64,000 nt of DNA. It comes from Bdellovibrio bacteriovorus HD100. Lineage in GTDB: Bacteria > Bdellovibrionota > Bdellovibrionia > Bdellovibrionales > Bdellovibrionaceae. Where the stretch lies: the NCBI RefSeq assembly GCF_000196175.1, contig NC_005363.1:496001-560000 (forward strand), in the 5' to 3' direction. Numbering within the stretch: the first letter of the stretch is position 1; each line of letters begins with the position of its first letter. Below are positions 14,983 through 23,424 of the stretch, in pieces. The position numbers and the translations under genes are program-made. Below the pieces are notes generated by a model. It was given only the letters and a program-made list of their open reading frames with translations. It had not been told where the DNA came from and made no database searches.

Positions 14983-16923
14983 TTATTGGAAGGTTCCGTT
15001 GAAGGCGGAGCCTGACACTCCAGCGACTGCGGAAACAGTGAGGTCCAGCATCTTGCCGTTCAAGCCGGCGGTTTGTATGTACAGAACTGCCGCGCCCATT
15101 CCAGATCCCACCGTGATATAGCTTGGCGAAGCCGGCACGCTGCAGCTCGGATCAGCAAAGATCACATTGCTGCCTGGTGTGGGTGTGATGGAAATTGAAA
15201 TCGGTGCATTGTAAGTCTGGTCGGCGATACGGAAGATCCCGGCCCCGTCGGCAACTCCAATAGAAACCGCCTTGCAGGCACCAGCAATCATATCTATCGG
15301 TGCAATTTTAAATTGTGTGATCGGAGTTCTGATGTTCACGATTGGCGTGTGGTTCGTCAATCCCGGCGCATTCACATTAAAGTGATAGGACCCGGCGTTG
15401 GCCGCTGCCGCACGGAAATAAACTTTTTTAAGTGCGGTGTCTTTGCTTACGACGGCAGTACTGATCGGTGTTGCGCAGGTTTCATCGGCAAAGAACTGCC
15501 CCAGATTGCTTTCCTGGGTTGCCAGGTTTACGGTCAAATTACTGGTGGTCGGCAATAAGGTGCCGTTGGCATTCATTGTCGCGACACTATAGGCATTGCA
15601 ATAGCCGTTGGCGATATCACGAGGACCCCAGATATCCAGTTTGGCAGGGCTGGACTTGCTGCTCAGATCCACACGGAAATTCAGAGGGACTGCATCGTAG
15701 TAATAGTTGTTGCCAACCGCCCCGGTAATGGTGAGGTTTACAGAGGCCATGGTGTCCGTTGATGAGGCTTCTGAGAACTTCACATAGCCGACAATCAGGG
15801 AATTATAGCTGCTGAAAGTGTAACTGGAGGTGACAGTGCCGCAGGAAGCATCGGTATAGAACTTCATGCGCGCATCACTGGCGACCAGATCCAGTGTGCC
15901 GCCGAATTGATCGTAGGCCGGACTGTTGTTGAAATTATTGGATCTTAGGCGGATCGGATAACAAGTATTCTTGTAGATCTGGAACATGTGCTCTTCCAGC
16001 GACAACCAACGATATGTGGAAGAGGCTTCGGAGTTTCGCAGAGTCACTGCCGCCGCCGTTGTGCTTGCACGCAGGGCTGAGGTGTTGATGATCTTGAAAT
16101 TCAAAACAGCATCCAGCGGGGTGGATGGGAAGCGATAAATGATTTCTGTATAATCAGAGCCGGCCGGAATGGTGAAGGTGTCAGTGATATTGGAATCACT
16201 GTGGCAGTCACTCCAGTTCTTATAGGCAGTGATTCCCGAATAGGTGGAACCTGCCACTGTTTTGCTGAGCTTAAAGCTGACATCCGCCGTGTGAGTGGCC
16301 CGCTGGCCGTTTTCGGTATTAAGGAAAGCCATGAAGGAGCCGCATTGGTCCGAACCCGCAAAGCCGCGTGGCCAGTTCTTTTCAAGAACCACCAGTGCTG
16401 CCACCCCCGAGTTGGGGCCGGTTCCCGGGCTGTTGACGTCGCCATCCACCAGGGTCAGTGTTTCTGTGTCCCCAATGATCGAGGATCCTTTGATATAGAT
16501 ATAGTCCACGCCTGATCCGGTGGTTCCGGAAGAGCCAGTGGTGATGCCCCAGATATTCTGCAGGTCGTTCTTGGTCAGGTAGATGTCAAAGCTGCCATCA
16601 GAGCAGTCAGAGTCATTAGTAATGCCGGCGGACAGGGCGGTGTCGGTCAAGTCAGGTGAAGACGGGGGCTGGTGCCAGATGTTTTTATCAAAGCTGACCA
16701 GGATCGTGCCCACGCGGGAATCACAGCTTCCCTGCACACGCGCATAGTTCTGGCTGTCGAAGTCCTGCTCAAACGGACTGCTGCCTTTAAGGGAAGGAGC
16801 CGGAAGCTTCTTGCCCAGGGTTGAAAGCTGCATCTCGGGTTCTTTGCACCCAGTCAGCGCAAACACTGTCAGGATAAAAACTATGAGATTCTTGCCACTT
16901 ACGTTCATCATGACATTACTCAT
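14983..16923 (-). CDS. Large secreted lipoprotein, function unknown
   Basis: The 646-residue product has a lipobox (FALTGCKEP, Cys about residue 26) and is otherwise Ser/Thr/Asn/Gly-rich with regularly spaced Cys residues (motifs such as GSCDSRVGTI, SDCSDG, DASCGTVTSS, DETCATPIS, DPSCSVPAS). The repeated pattern of a short strand followed by (D)xxC and small residues suggests several related beta-sandwich modules stabilised by disulphides, about 100-130 residues apart. Export to the periplasm or cell surface is likely. No enzyme motif was found. Such long Cys-containing lipoproteins are frequent in Bdellovibrio, but the role is unknown. Confidence 0.8.
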   Translation of the reverse strand: MSNVMMNVSGKNLIVFILTVFALTGCKEPEMQLSTLGKKLPAPSLKGSSPFEQDFDSQNYARVQGSCDSRVGTILVSFDKNIWHQPPSSPDLTDTALSAGITNDSDCSDGSFDIYLTKNDLQNIWGITTGSSGTTGSGVDYIYIKGSSIIGDTETLTLVDGDVNSPGTGPNSGVAALVVLEKNWPRGFAGSDQCGSFMAFLNTENGQRATHTADVSFKLSKTVAGSTYSGITAYKNWSDCHSDSNITDTFTIPAGSDYTEIIYRFPSTPLDAVLNFKIINTSALRASTTAAAVTLRNSEASSTYRWLSLEEHMFQIYKNTCYPIRLRSNNFNNSPAYDQFGGTLDLVASDARMKFYTDASCGTVTSSYTFSSYNSLIVGYVKFSEASSTDTMASVNLTITGAVGNNYYYDAVPLNFRVDLSSKSSPAKLDIWGPRDIANGYCNAYSVATMNANGTLLPTTSNLTVNLATQESNLGQFFADETCATPISTAVVSKDTALKKVYFRAAAANAGSYHFNVNAPGLTNHTPIVNIRTPITQFKIAPIDMIAGACKAVSIGVADGAGIFRIADQTYNAPISISITPTPGSNVIFADPSCSVPASPSYITVGSGMGAAVLYIQTAGLNGKMLDLTVSAVAGVSGSAFNGTFQ

Positions 16924-17065
16924 CGACAGGTCCAGTGGTCCCCTAAAGATTCAAACTGAGATTCTTGACCAACTTTTGTCGGATGTAAGATTGCCGCATC
17001 AAACTGAGCTATAAGAGCTTGAGTCCCCTCATATTCAGGGGGATAGTTGGGGGCGAGGTCTCGCT

Positions 17066-17725
17066 ATGAAACAGATTTTTCTTTTCGCACTGATGTTGGT
17101 TTCCGTTCCGGCCCATTCAATCCCCGTTCCGGATCCGATCCCGGGGCTGCAGGCGGCGCTGCAGTTCTGTCTGATGATTGAGGATGAAAATGAAATCCCA
17201 CAATGCGTGCGCCTGGAAAGCGGCGCCAACTGGGTCACCAAAGAGGCTCTGCCAATCTGTCGCAACCAGAATTTCGATTCCGACCGTGTGAACTGTCTGG
17301 CGGGCATTGTGAACCGGGATATCCGCCCGGAGGAAGTGGACGTCTGTGAGTCTCTGACTTTCGACGATGAAAAGGCCCGCTGTCTGGCCGGGATTCAAAG
17401 ACCCTTCCCCTATCGCACGCGTCTGAAAGTGGATCCTCGCCCGGGTTTGCAGGCCGCCTCCCGTTTGTGTCAGTCCTTCTTTCATGATGAAGACAAACGT
17501 CGTTGTCTGAACGAAATGTCCGCCGCGGAATTATTTACTGTGGAGGCGGTGGGCTTCTGTGCGGATCGTTTTAGTGATGACGAAAAGATTCAGTGTTTGG
17601 GAAGACTGCGCAACAAGTTTATTGTGCGCGAGGAAGTGCTGATGTGTGACCGGGTCTTTGATGAGGGCGGGAAGCTGGCGTGCCTTGAAGGCGTGCAGCG
17701 CAAGTATCAGTTACGCCGCCCTTAA
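17066..17725 (+). CDS. Exported cysteine-repeat protein, function unknown
   Basis: The 219-residue product has a signal peptide (MKQIFLFALMLVSVPAHS). The mature part is built of six units of the form C-x(10-11)-C with acidic residues between: CLMIEDENEIPQC, CRNQNFDSDRVNC, CESLTFDDEKARC, CQSFFHDEDKRRC, CADRFSDDEKIQC, CDRVFDEGGKLAC. Each is followed by a short Leu-containing helix, giving a repeat of about 33-40 residues. The even Cys number suggests intra-unit disulphides in the periplasm. I do not know a named family for it. It stands alone between the large lipoprotein and the L,D-transpeptidase. Confidence 0.8.
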   Translation: MKQIFLFALMLVSVPAHSIPVPDPIPGLQAALQFCLMIEDENEIPQCVRLESGANWVTKEALPICRNQNFDSDRVNCLAGIVNRDIRPEEVDVCESLTFDDEKARCLAGIQRPFPYRTRLKVDPRPGLQAASRLCQSFFHDEDKRRCLNEMSAAELFTVEAVGFCADRFSDDEKIQCLGRLRNKFIVREEVLMCDRVFDEGGKLACLEGVQRKYQLRRP

Positions 17726-17736
17726 TATTTCAATTC

Positions 17737-18351
17737 TTATTTGGTTGGGCTGATTTTGCAGACTTCAACCAGGGTTCTTTCTTTCACTAGTGCGTAGATC
17801 TCTTCGATTTCTTTGTTGGTCACGGCGATGCAGCCCAGTGTCCAGTCATACGGGTGAATCTTGCTGATGCGCTCGTATTTCTGTGGGTTGGAAGGCAAGC
17901 CGTGAATCATGATGTCGCCACCCGGGGAGCGGCCCTGGGATTTTGCATAGGCGATGTCGGCTTTGTTCGGGTAGTCCACATGCAAAGACTTGGTGAACTG
18001 GCTTTTTGGATTTTTGTAATCGATGGAATAGATGCCTTCCGGAGTTTTGCCGTCACCTTCGAATTGTTTGTGACCGATAAAGTTCCAGCCGAAAGCCACC
18101 GTGTAAGTTCTTAGCAAAGTGTCGCCGGAAACCAGATACAACTGGCGTTTGTCTTTGGAAACGACGATGCGTTCGATATTCAAACCTTCGCGCTGGATAC
18201 GTTCTACAGATTCGCGGCTGCGATCCAGCAACTTGTCGATTTGGGTCATGTCATCGCAGTACTTGTAGGAACGGTCCGTGGCTTTAGAACCGGCAAAAGA
18301 CTGCAGGGAAACGAGCGTCAAAGCAATAAGGGGGAAGATGAGTTTTTTCAT
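17737..18351 (-). CDS. L,D-transpeptidase (YkuD family)
   Basis: This enzyme forms or exchanges 3-3 cross-links or attaches ligands to meso-diaminopimelate in peptidoglycan. The 204-residue product has a signal peptide (KKLIFPLIALTLVSLQSFAG). Its YkuD domain carries IMIHGLP (His about residue 150) and DWTLGCIAV with the catalytic Cys about residue 174. The conserved lead-in (RQLYLVSGDTLLRTYTVAFG, then GDGKTPEGIYSI) is also present. The start at 18351 is chosen because it begins the signal peptide; an upstream in-frame extension has none. In Bdellovibrio such enzymes can act on prey or self wall; which applies cannot be told. Confidence 0.92.
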   Translation of the reverse strand: MKKLIFPLIALTLVSLQSFAGSKATDRSYKYCDDMTQIDKLLDRSRESVERIQREGLNIERIVVSKDKRQLYLVSGDTLLRTYTVAFGWNFIGHKQFEGDGKTPEGIYSIDYKNPKSQFTKSLHVDYPNKADIAYAKSQGRSPGGDIMIHGLPSNPQKYERISKIHPYDWTLGCIAVTNKEIEEIYALVKERTLVEVCKISPTK

Positions 18352-18450
18352 GAGGTCCTTTGTAACACAAGGGACCTCACTTTCCAGAATTGCAATCATG
18401 GAATTTGCTGGATAACGGTAAGAAATGCCTGACTGTCTAAAGCTTGGACA

Positions 18451-18504
18451 GCCTCGGCGGCAGCCGGTAGAGCTGCAGCCCCGGCAGGGGCGGAAACTGA
18501 AGCA
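18451..18504 (+). repeat. Double-hairpin intergenic repeat, copy D
   Basis: The layout is hairpin CGGC GGCA GCCG, then GTAGAG, CTGCAG, hairpin CCCC GGCA GGGG, CGGAA and ACTGAAGCAG. It lies 3 bases from the stop of the - strand gene at 18507. Relative to the flanking genes it is in the opposite orientation from copies A-C. Confidence 0.65.
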
Positions 18505-18506
18505 GC

Positions 18507-18962
18507 TTACTTGCCCCAGCCCTGTTCGCTTTTGATTTGTTCGCGAATCTGTTGCTCGATACGCTCAGCCGGGATCACAGGGCCTTTGCCTACGCCGGGG
18601 CAGAAGGCTTTGACGTCCTTGGCCCAGGATTTGGCGTTCATAACCTCCGGCCAGAACGGCCAGGTTCGGCATTGGGTCGGGCGGGCCTCATAGACACTGC
18701 AGCCCTTGCCTTTCAGGAACATACAATCCGGGTTTTTCGGGTCTTCTTTCAGGTGCCAGATACCGCCGGTCATATCACAATATTTGCGGGTGAAATCGCC
18801 GGTGCGCATTTTCAGGTGTTTGGCGAAACGCTGTCGGTCCTCCAGGCTCAGGTATACAAAGCCGTACTCTCCGTGGGAGGTGCAGCATTTGCCGGAACCC
18901 GTGCATTCAAAACGAACGCCTTCGCGCCACCATTCTTTTCCTGTGAATTTAAACTCTTCCAT
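18507..18962 (-). CDS. YkgJ-type cysteine-cluster protein
   Basis: The 151-residue product belongs to the family of small proteins with clustered Cys thought to bind zinc or iron. The ligands are visible as RFECTGSGKCC near the N-terminus, PDCMFLKGKGCSVYEARPTQCRTWPFWPE in the middle, and a late Cys in KAFCPGVG. These match the family signature in order. There is no signal peptide, so it is cytoplasmic. It is 10 bases downstream of the thioesterase gene on the same strand and probably shares its transcript. The function of the family is not established. Confidence 0.85.
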   Translation of the reverse strand: MEEFKFTGKEWWREGVRFECTGSGKCCTSHGEYGFVYLSLEDRQRFAKHLKMRTGDFTRKYCDMTGGIWHLKEDPKNPDCMFLKGKGCSVYEARPTQCRTWPFWPEVMNAKSWAKDVKAFCPGVGKGPVIPAERIEQQIREQIKSEQGWGK

Positions 18963-18972
18963 GCGCGCTCCT

Positions 18973-19401
18973 CTAGCAGCCTTGACCGGTGGATTCCAGA
19001 TAAGGCTCCAGACGGGATTTCATCAGCGACGGCAGGGTCGCCTTTTGTTTTGTCTTTCCATCAATCACGGAGTGAACCATGGTGACGATGGCGTGGGTTT
19101 TGTCTTTTTGGGTGAAGACGTACTTCATTTTAAAGGAAGTCTCACCAAAACTTGCGACGGATACATTCACGTCATAGGTTTCGCCGGGGATGAATGGCGC
19201 CAGAAAGTTGGATTCTGTGTGGCGCAGGGGGATCATCAGGTCGCGGGTGGAAAACCACTCGTTCCAAGTGTAGCCGGCGTCGACGATGAACTCTTCAAAA
19301 GCATCGTGGGCGAAACCAAAAATATTTCCGAAAAACATGATTCCCGCAGGGTCGGCATCCCTGAAGGTGATGGTCTTTTTCGTGCGAAAGACTTTATTCA
19401 T
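18973..19401 (-). CDS. 4-hydroxybenzoyl-CoA thioesterase-type hotdog protein
   Basis: This 142-residue protein has the hotdog thioesterase motif FRDADPAGIMFFGNIFGFAHDAFEEF near residue 14-39, in which the Asp of DADPAGI is the likely catalytic residue. Proteins of this class hydrolyse aryl- or acyl-CoA. Since menA, menC and menE lie nearby and an isoprenoid-tail enzyme is divergent, a dihydroxynaphthoyl-CoA thioesterase role (MenI-like) is possible but unproved; a general acyl-CoA thioesterase (YbgC-like) is the alternative. It is transcribed away from the polyprenyl synthase gene. Confidence 0.8.
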   Translation of the reverse strand: MNKVFRTKKTITFRDADPAGIMFFGNIFGFAHDAFEEFIVDAGYTWNEWFSTRDLMIPLRHTESNFLAPFIPGETYDVNVSVASFGETSFKMKYVFTQKDKTHAIVTMVHSVIDGKTKQKATLPSLMKSRLEPYLESTGQGC

Positions 19402-19493
19402 AATGTCTCGGACTTTACGGCCTTGAAGCCCTTGACAGCAAGCAGATAAATCGCGAAGTTAGCGGGACTATTCGACCTCTTCAGGAGTTAAAA

Positions 19494-20450
19494 TTGCAAC
19501 GCAGCGTCATTGATCTTAAAGTCTATGATCCAAAGGATTTTCCGGCGTACCTGCCAAAGCTGAACAAGCTTTACGAGGACCTGTTTTCCGGCGGCAAAGG
19601 CTTCCGCGCAAAATTGATCCGCATGATGTCGGCTCACCTGGGCATTGAACCTAAAACTGAGCTGCTCTTGTCCCAGACAATCGAATTCATTCATAACGCC
19701 TCTTTGCTTCATGATGATCTGATCGACCGCTCTCATCTTCGCCGTGGCAAGACAGCTGCGTGGCTGAAATACACGCCGGAGTACGCGGTTCTGGCGGGTG
19801 ACTATCTGCTGGCGCGTGTGATGGTGAACCTTTCCGGTCACGGCAACATCAAGCTGGTTCAGTACACGGCGGAAGTGATTTCTGATCTTTTGGAAGGTGA
19901 ATGGTTGCAGGACTCTGTGGTGGGCGATTTCTTCGTCACCATGGAACAACTGGATCGCATTCACAATCTGAAGACCGCAAGTCTGTTTAAGTGGTGCATC
20001 CGTGCGCCGTTCATCGCGCAAGAACGCTACGACGAGGAACTGCACAATATTCTTTCTGAAATGGGCACGCTGCTGGGTCAGTTGTTCCAGCGCAGTGATG
20101 ACCTTCTGGATTACGACATCCGTAACGACGAAGGCAAAGCGATCCTGGGTGACTTGAAATCCGGTTATCTGAATTCCTTCGGGGCGTTCATGTGTGCCGG
20201 GGCCACTCGCCATGAAATCGACCATATCGTGAAATCCAAAACTCTGGAGCAGTACTACGAAAACGTCGGCGGCAAAGCGCGCTTTGACCAGAAACTGGCG
20301 GAATTCGACGAGATCAACCGCGGCCTGATCAAAATGTATGATCATCATCTGGAGCGCCTGAAGTCCCTGTTGAAGCCGGGCGAAGAAAAGCTGATTGATC
20401 AACTGCGCCCGCTGACCGAGATTTTGTACTGGAGAAGGAAGCCTTCGTGA
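19494..20450 (+). CDS. Long-chain polyprenyl diphosphate synthase
   Basis: The enzyme extends allylic diphosphate with isopentenyl units to make the quinone side chain. The 318-residue product has GGKGFRAKLIRMMSAHLG near the N-terminus, the first Asp motif LLHDDLIDRSHLRRGK (DDxxD), and the second, QRSDDLLDYD. TTG 19494 is the likely start because CAGGAG lies 6 bases upstream. The gene overlaps the UbiA-like gene by 4 bases, so tail synthesis and tail transfer are coupled. Chain length cannot be told from sequence alone; IspB or HepT-type naming would be a guess. Confidence 0.9.
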   Translation: MQRSVIDLKVYDPKDFPAYLPKLNKLYEDLFSGGKGFRAKLIRMMSAHLGIEPKTELLLSQTIEFIHNASLLHDDLIDRSHLRRGKTAAWLKYTPEYAVLAGDYLLARVMVNLSGHGNIKLVQYTAEVISDLLEGEWLQDSVVGDFFVTMEQLDRIHNLKTASLFKWCIRAPFIAQERYDEELHNILSEMGTLLGQLFQRSDDLLDYDIRNDEGKAILGDLKSGYLNSFGAFMCAGATRHEIDHIVKSKTLEQYYENVGGKARFDQKLAEFDEINRGLIKMYDHHLERLKSLLKPGEEKLIDQLRPLTEILYWRRKPS

Positions 20451-21514
20451 GTGAACTGATCACGCTTTCCAAAAAAGACGCCCAGTTTGAATCCTATTTG
20501 CTGGGGACGTTCTCCAAAACACACCGGGCTCTGCCGCAGCAGACCCTGAACGTCAATTCCGCGTCGGAGCTGGTGACGTTTCGTGTGCTGCCGTTAAACG
20601 AGATCACCAAACCTTCTTTCTGGGCCAAGATGTCCCAGATTTACAAGGTGCGCACCTTCCTTCTGATCTTTCTGCCGCTGTTTCTGATTCTGACCAAGAA
20701 TATCGACGATCAAACCATGCAAGATCCGGTGACCACGGCGATTGCCACCATCGGTGTTTTGCTGGCGTTTATCTCCATTAACTTGCGCAACGACTATATG
20801 GACCATATGAAGGGTGTTGATCGAGTGCTGGAACGTTCCGGCAGCCGTGCCATCCAAAATGGCTGGATCACGGCTGCTCAGGTGAAACATCTTTCCTCTT
20901 TCTTCCTTTTCATGGCGCTGGTGTGTGCGGTGCCACTGCTGTTTGCTTTCCCGCAACTGGCGGGGATCTTTGCGGTCAGTCTGGTTGTCGGCTTGTGGGC
21001 TCAGTTTAAAAAACAGAATTCCTTCAAGTACCGCATCGGGGGTGAATTCGCTCTGTTTGTGATGCTGGGGCCTTTGTTGACTGTGGGCTTTCAGATCGCG
21101 ATGGGGGTTCCGGGGGATGTGGAAGCGTTCTGGCTGGGCTGTGTGTGGGGTTGGCTGGTGCTCTTTGTTGTGCACCTTAGAAACTTCATGAATATCTTCC
21201 CCAGCAGTCAGGCGGGATTCACGAACACCGTGAACTGGCTGGGTTTTGATAAGGCCCGTCGTCTGATTGCCGGCTGGTGGATTCTGTTCCTGGTTTTCAA
21301 TCTGACCTATCATCTGACATACGCTGGTTTTTACTGGGGTGTCTATCTGACGGTGGTTCTGGCTTTTGCCTCTGTGGGTTTCATCTATAAGTTGAAAAAT
21401 ATCTCAAGCCCCGTGGGCAGTGAGATGCGCAAGGTGTTCCGCTCTGGTTTTTATCTGTTCCTGATCGCCATTGGCATGTGGGTCTTTGAGTGTCTTTGGT
21501 ATCTGCTTCGCTAG
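20447..21514 (+). CDS. UbiA-superfamily prenyltransferase with altered second Asp motif
   Basis: The 355-residue polytopic membrane protein has a hydrophilic N-terminal part of about 65 residues and then about eight hydrophobic segments. The first Asp-rich motif is present as NLRNDYMDHMKGVDRV (NDxxD). The second motif, DxxxD in MenA and UbiA, is replaced by HLRNFMNIFPSSQAGFTNT. So diphosphate binding through that loop should differ or be lost. It is the second UbiA-type gene in the window after menA and is coupled to polyprenyl synthase. Its substrate is unknown; a quinone, haem or lipid acceptor are all possible. Confidence 0.75.
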   Translation: MSELITLSKKDAQFESYLLGTFSKTHRALPQQTLNVNSASELVTFRVLPLNEITKPSFWAKMSQIYKVRTFLLIFLPLFLILTKNIDDQTMQDPVTTAIATIGVLLAFISINLRNDYMDHMKGVDRVLERSGSRAIQNGWITAAQVKHLSSFFLFMALVCAVPLLFAFPQLAGIFAVSLVVGLWAQFKKQNSFKYRIGGEFALFVMLGPLLTVGFQIAMGVPGDVEAFWLGCVWGWLVLFVVHLRNFMNIFPSSQAGFTNTVNWLGFDKARRLIAGWWILFLVFNLTYHLTYAGFYWGVYLTVVLAFASVGFIYKLKNISSPVGSEMRKVFRSGFYLFLIAIGMWVFECLWYLLR

Positions 21515-22254
21515 ACGGCGGCCTCCGCATTTGTGTTCGGGCTTCCGCCCCGGAAGTCCACGACAAGGCTGTCGCCTGGGCGTCTTTTCTGAAGGCGCCA
21601 CTGAACCCTGAAAACCCCGAACAATACTTCTTTCATTTTTTCGTTGAACCTGAGGGCGTGTATGTGCGCGATCAGGAAAAGCGCCTGCTAGAAATTGATT
21701 TCGATAAAAATCATCTGGACTACGAGCGCAAAGGCCATCGCGGCAAAAATGAACTGATTGCCAAAGCCCTGGGCGTGGCCAAAGGCGCGCGCCGAATTCT
21801 GGATCTGTCTGTCGGTATGGGTATCGACAGTGTGTTTTTGACTCAGCTGGGATTTTCGGTGATCGGGGTGGAGCGTTCTCCGGTGCTGTACGCTCTTTTG
21901 AAAGAAGCCTTTGCCCGAACTAAAAAGGACTCTCTGAAATCCTATGAACTGCACTTTGCCGACAGCCTGCAGTTTCTAAAACAGAACAAGGGTCTGCTTG
22001 AAGTGGACGCCATTTATTTTGATCCGATGTATCCGCACAAAAAGAAATCCGCACTTCCCAAGCAGGAGATGGTGGTCTTCCGTGATTTGGTTGGTCACGA
22101 CGATGACGCCAGTCTGGTTCTGCAAGAGGCCCTGACCTGGCCGGTGAAGCGCGTGGTGGTGAAGCGTCCGATGCAGGCTGAAGAGCTGCTGCCGGGCGTT
22201 CGTCATTCTTACGAGGGAAAGGTGGTTCGCTATGATACTTATGTGGTTGGGTAG
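21490..22254 (+). CDS. rsmJ: RsmJ-like 16S rRNA methyltransferase
   Basis: RsmJ methylates N2 of a guanine in the 3' part of 16S rRNA. The 254-residue product has the SAM-binding motif DLSVGMGIDSVFLTQLGFSVIGVERSP and the family-specific active-site block AIYFDPMYPHKKKSALPKQEM, both close to E. coli RsmJ. The GTG start at 21490 lies 25 bases inside the upstream gene; a TTG at 21496 is also possible. It overlaps the next gene by 23 bases. The tight overlaps mean the five genes from 19494 to 23401 probably form one transcript. Confidence 0.87.
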   Translation: MSLVSASLDGGLRICVRASAPEVHDKAVAWASFLKAPLNPENPEQYFFHFFVEPEGVYVRDQEKRLLEIDFDKNHLDYERKGHRGKNELIAKALGVAKGARRILDLSVGMGIDSVFLTQLGFSVIGVERSPVLYALLKEAFARTKKDSLKSYELHFADSLQFLKQNKGLLEVDAIYFDPMYPHKKKSALPKQEMVVFRDLVGHDDDASLVLQEALTWPVKRVVVKRPMQAEELLPGVRHSYEGKVVRYDTYVVG

Positions 22255-23401
22255 TTTTGTCATGATGATGCTGGGGCTTTATCTGTCACAAAAGTACGTG
22301 GCGGTGGTTTTCTCTGGCCTGCAAAAAAGTTTTTTGGACAAGGGGCTGGAAACAACCCTGGGGAAGATGTTCATCCGCGCTTTGGATGTGGTGGTGCTGG
22401 AGGCGTCCCCGCAAAAATCTTTGTATTCCGGGATGGCACTTTTGAATCTGCGGGTTCTGGGGACTCGTCCCAGTGCTTTGTTGATGTGTCTGAGCACTTT
22501 GGGGGCCTGGTGGGTGCTGATTCTGGGTTTGCTCTTCATGAGTTTCAACGGCTACTTCCTGCTGGGGCTGGCGGGTGTGGGTCTGCTGACTGTTTTTATG
22601 TCCGTGCAGATTAAAAATATTCTGGGCTGGGTTTTGGGCACCGGATTGTTCCTGGTGGGTGGCGAAACCATGCTTCGCAATGCCAGTGTTCTGATGACGA
22701 CCCTGGGGCAGAGTGATTTGGCCTATTTCCTGGCCGATGGCCGTTTCCCGACCGTGGTTGCTTTCTTCTGTCTGGCCGCTTTGATCAGTTTGATTGTGCA
22801 GCTGGAATTCTGGTCCCTGGCTTTGGCTTTGGGGTTGTTATTGACCAACACCATCTCTTTCAACGCGGCCCTGGGGCTGGTTGCCGGTGAACGTGTGGGT
22901 CGCATGATCTTCTTCTGGTGGCAAAGCCGTTCGTTGAATCAGGAATGCCGTCGTATTGGATCGCAGTTTGCGATGGTGTCAGCCAGCGGGGCGTTTCTGG
23001 GAATGATGATGGCCGGGGAAGTTCGCACTTTGCTGAATCTGGGCTTCACCAGTGGCACGACGGCGGCTCAGGACAAGACCCTGCAGTTTGTCCTGCTGTT
23101 TGCTTTGATCTTGGCTGTGCAGTGGGTGGCACAGATGATCTGGGGACACTTTGGCGGCAACGCGAAAGTCGATGAAGTGCAGGCCTCCCGCTATTTCGGT
23201 CCGACCTGGAAACGCTGGGAGCTTTTGTCTGTCACCGCGATGACCTGGGCCCGCGAAAAAGTCCACAAACGACACAGCGAGATCCGCTATCACCTTCAGG
23301 GGTTGGGAAGTTTGAAAGAAGGGCAGGTGCCCGAACACATTCAAGCCCGACTAAAGGCCGAAGAAGAACAACTGAATCTGTTCCTTCACGACTGGGCGTA
23401 A
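22232..23401 (+). CDS. Polytopic inner-membrane protein, function unknown
   Basis: The 389-residue protein has about eight to nine hydrophobic segments between residues 1 and 300 and a soluble charged C-terminal tail of about 80 residues (from DEVQASRYFG to LHDWA). The stretch GLFLVGGETMLRNASVLM and the paired arrangement of helices recall the Na/phosphate cotransporter-like fold, but I cannot show the paired Gln/Ser motifs of that family. It starts inside rsmJ (ATG 22232; ATG 22241 also possible). Substrate and role are unknown. Confidence 0.7.
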   Translation: MILMWLGSFVMMMLGLYLSQKYVAVVFSGLQKSFLDKGLETTLGKMFIRALDVVVLEASPQKSLYSGMALLNLRVLGTRPSALLMCLSTLGAWWVLILGLLFMSFNGYFLLGLAGVGLLTVFMSVQIKNILGWVLGTGLFLVGGETMLRNASVLMTTLGQSDLAYFLADGRFPTVVAFFCLAALISLIVQLEFWSLALALGLLLTNTISFNAALGLVAGERVGRMIFFWWQSRSLNQECRRIGSQFAMVSASGAFLGMMMAGEVRTLLNLGFTSGTTAAQDKTLQFVLLFALILAVQWVAQMIWGHFGGNAKVDEVQASRYFGPTWKRWELLSVTAMTWAREKVHKRHSEIRYHLQGLGSLKEGQVPEHIQARLKAEEEQLNLFLHDWA

Positions 23402-23424
23402 AAAAGAATTTATTATAAGCCGTC

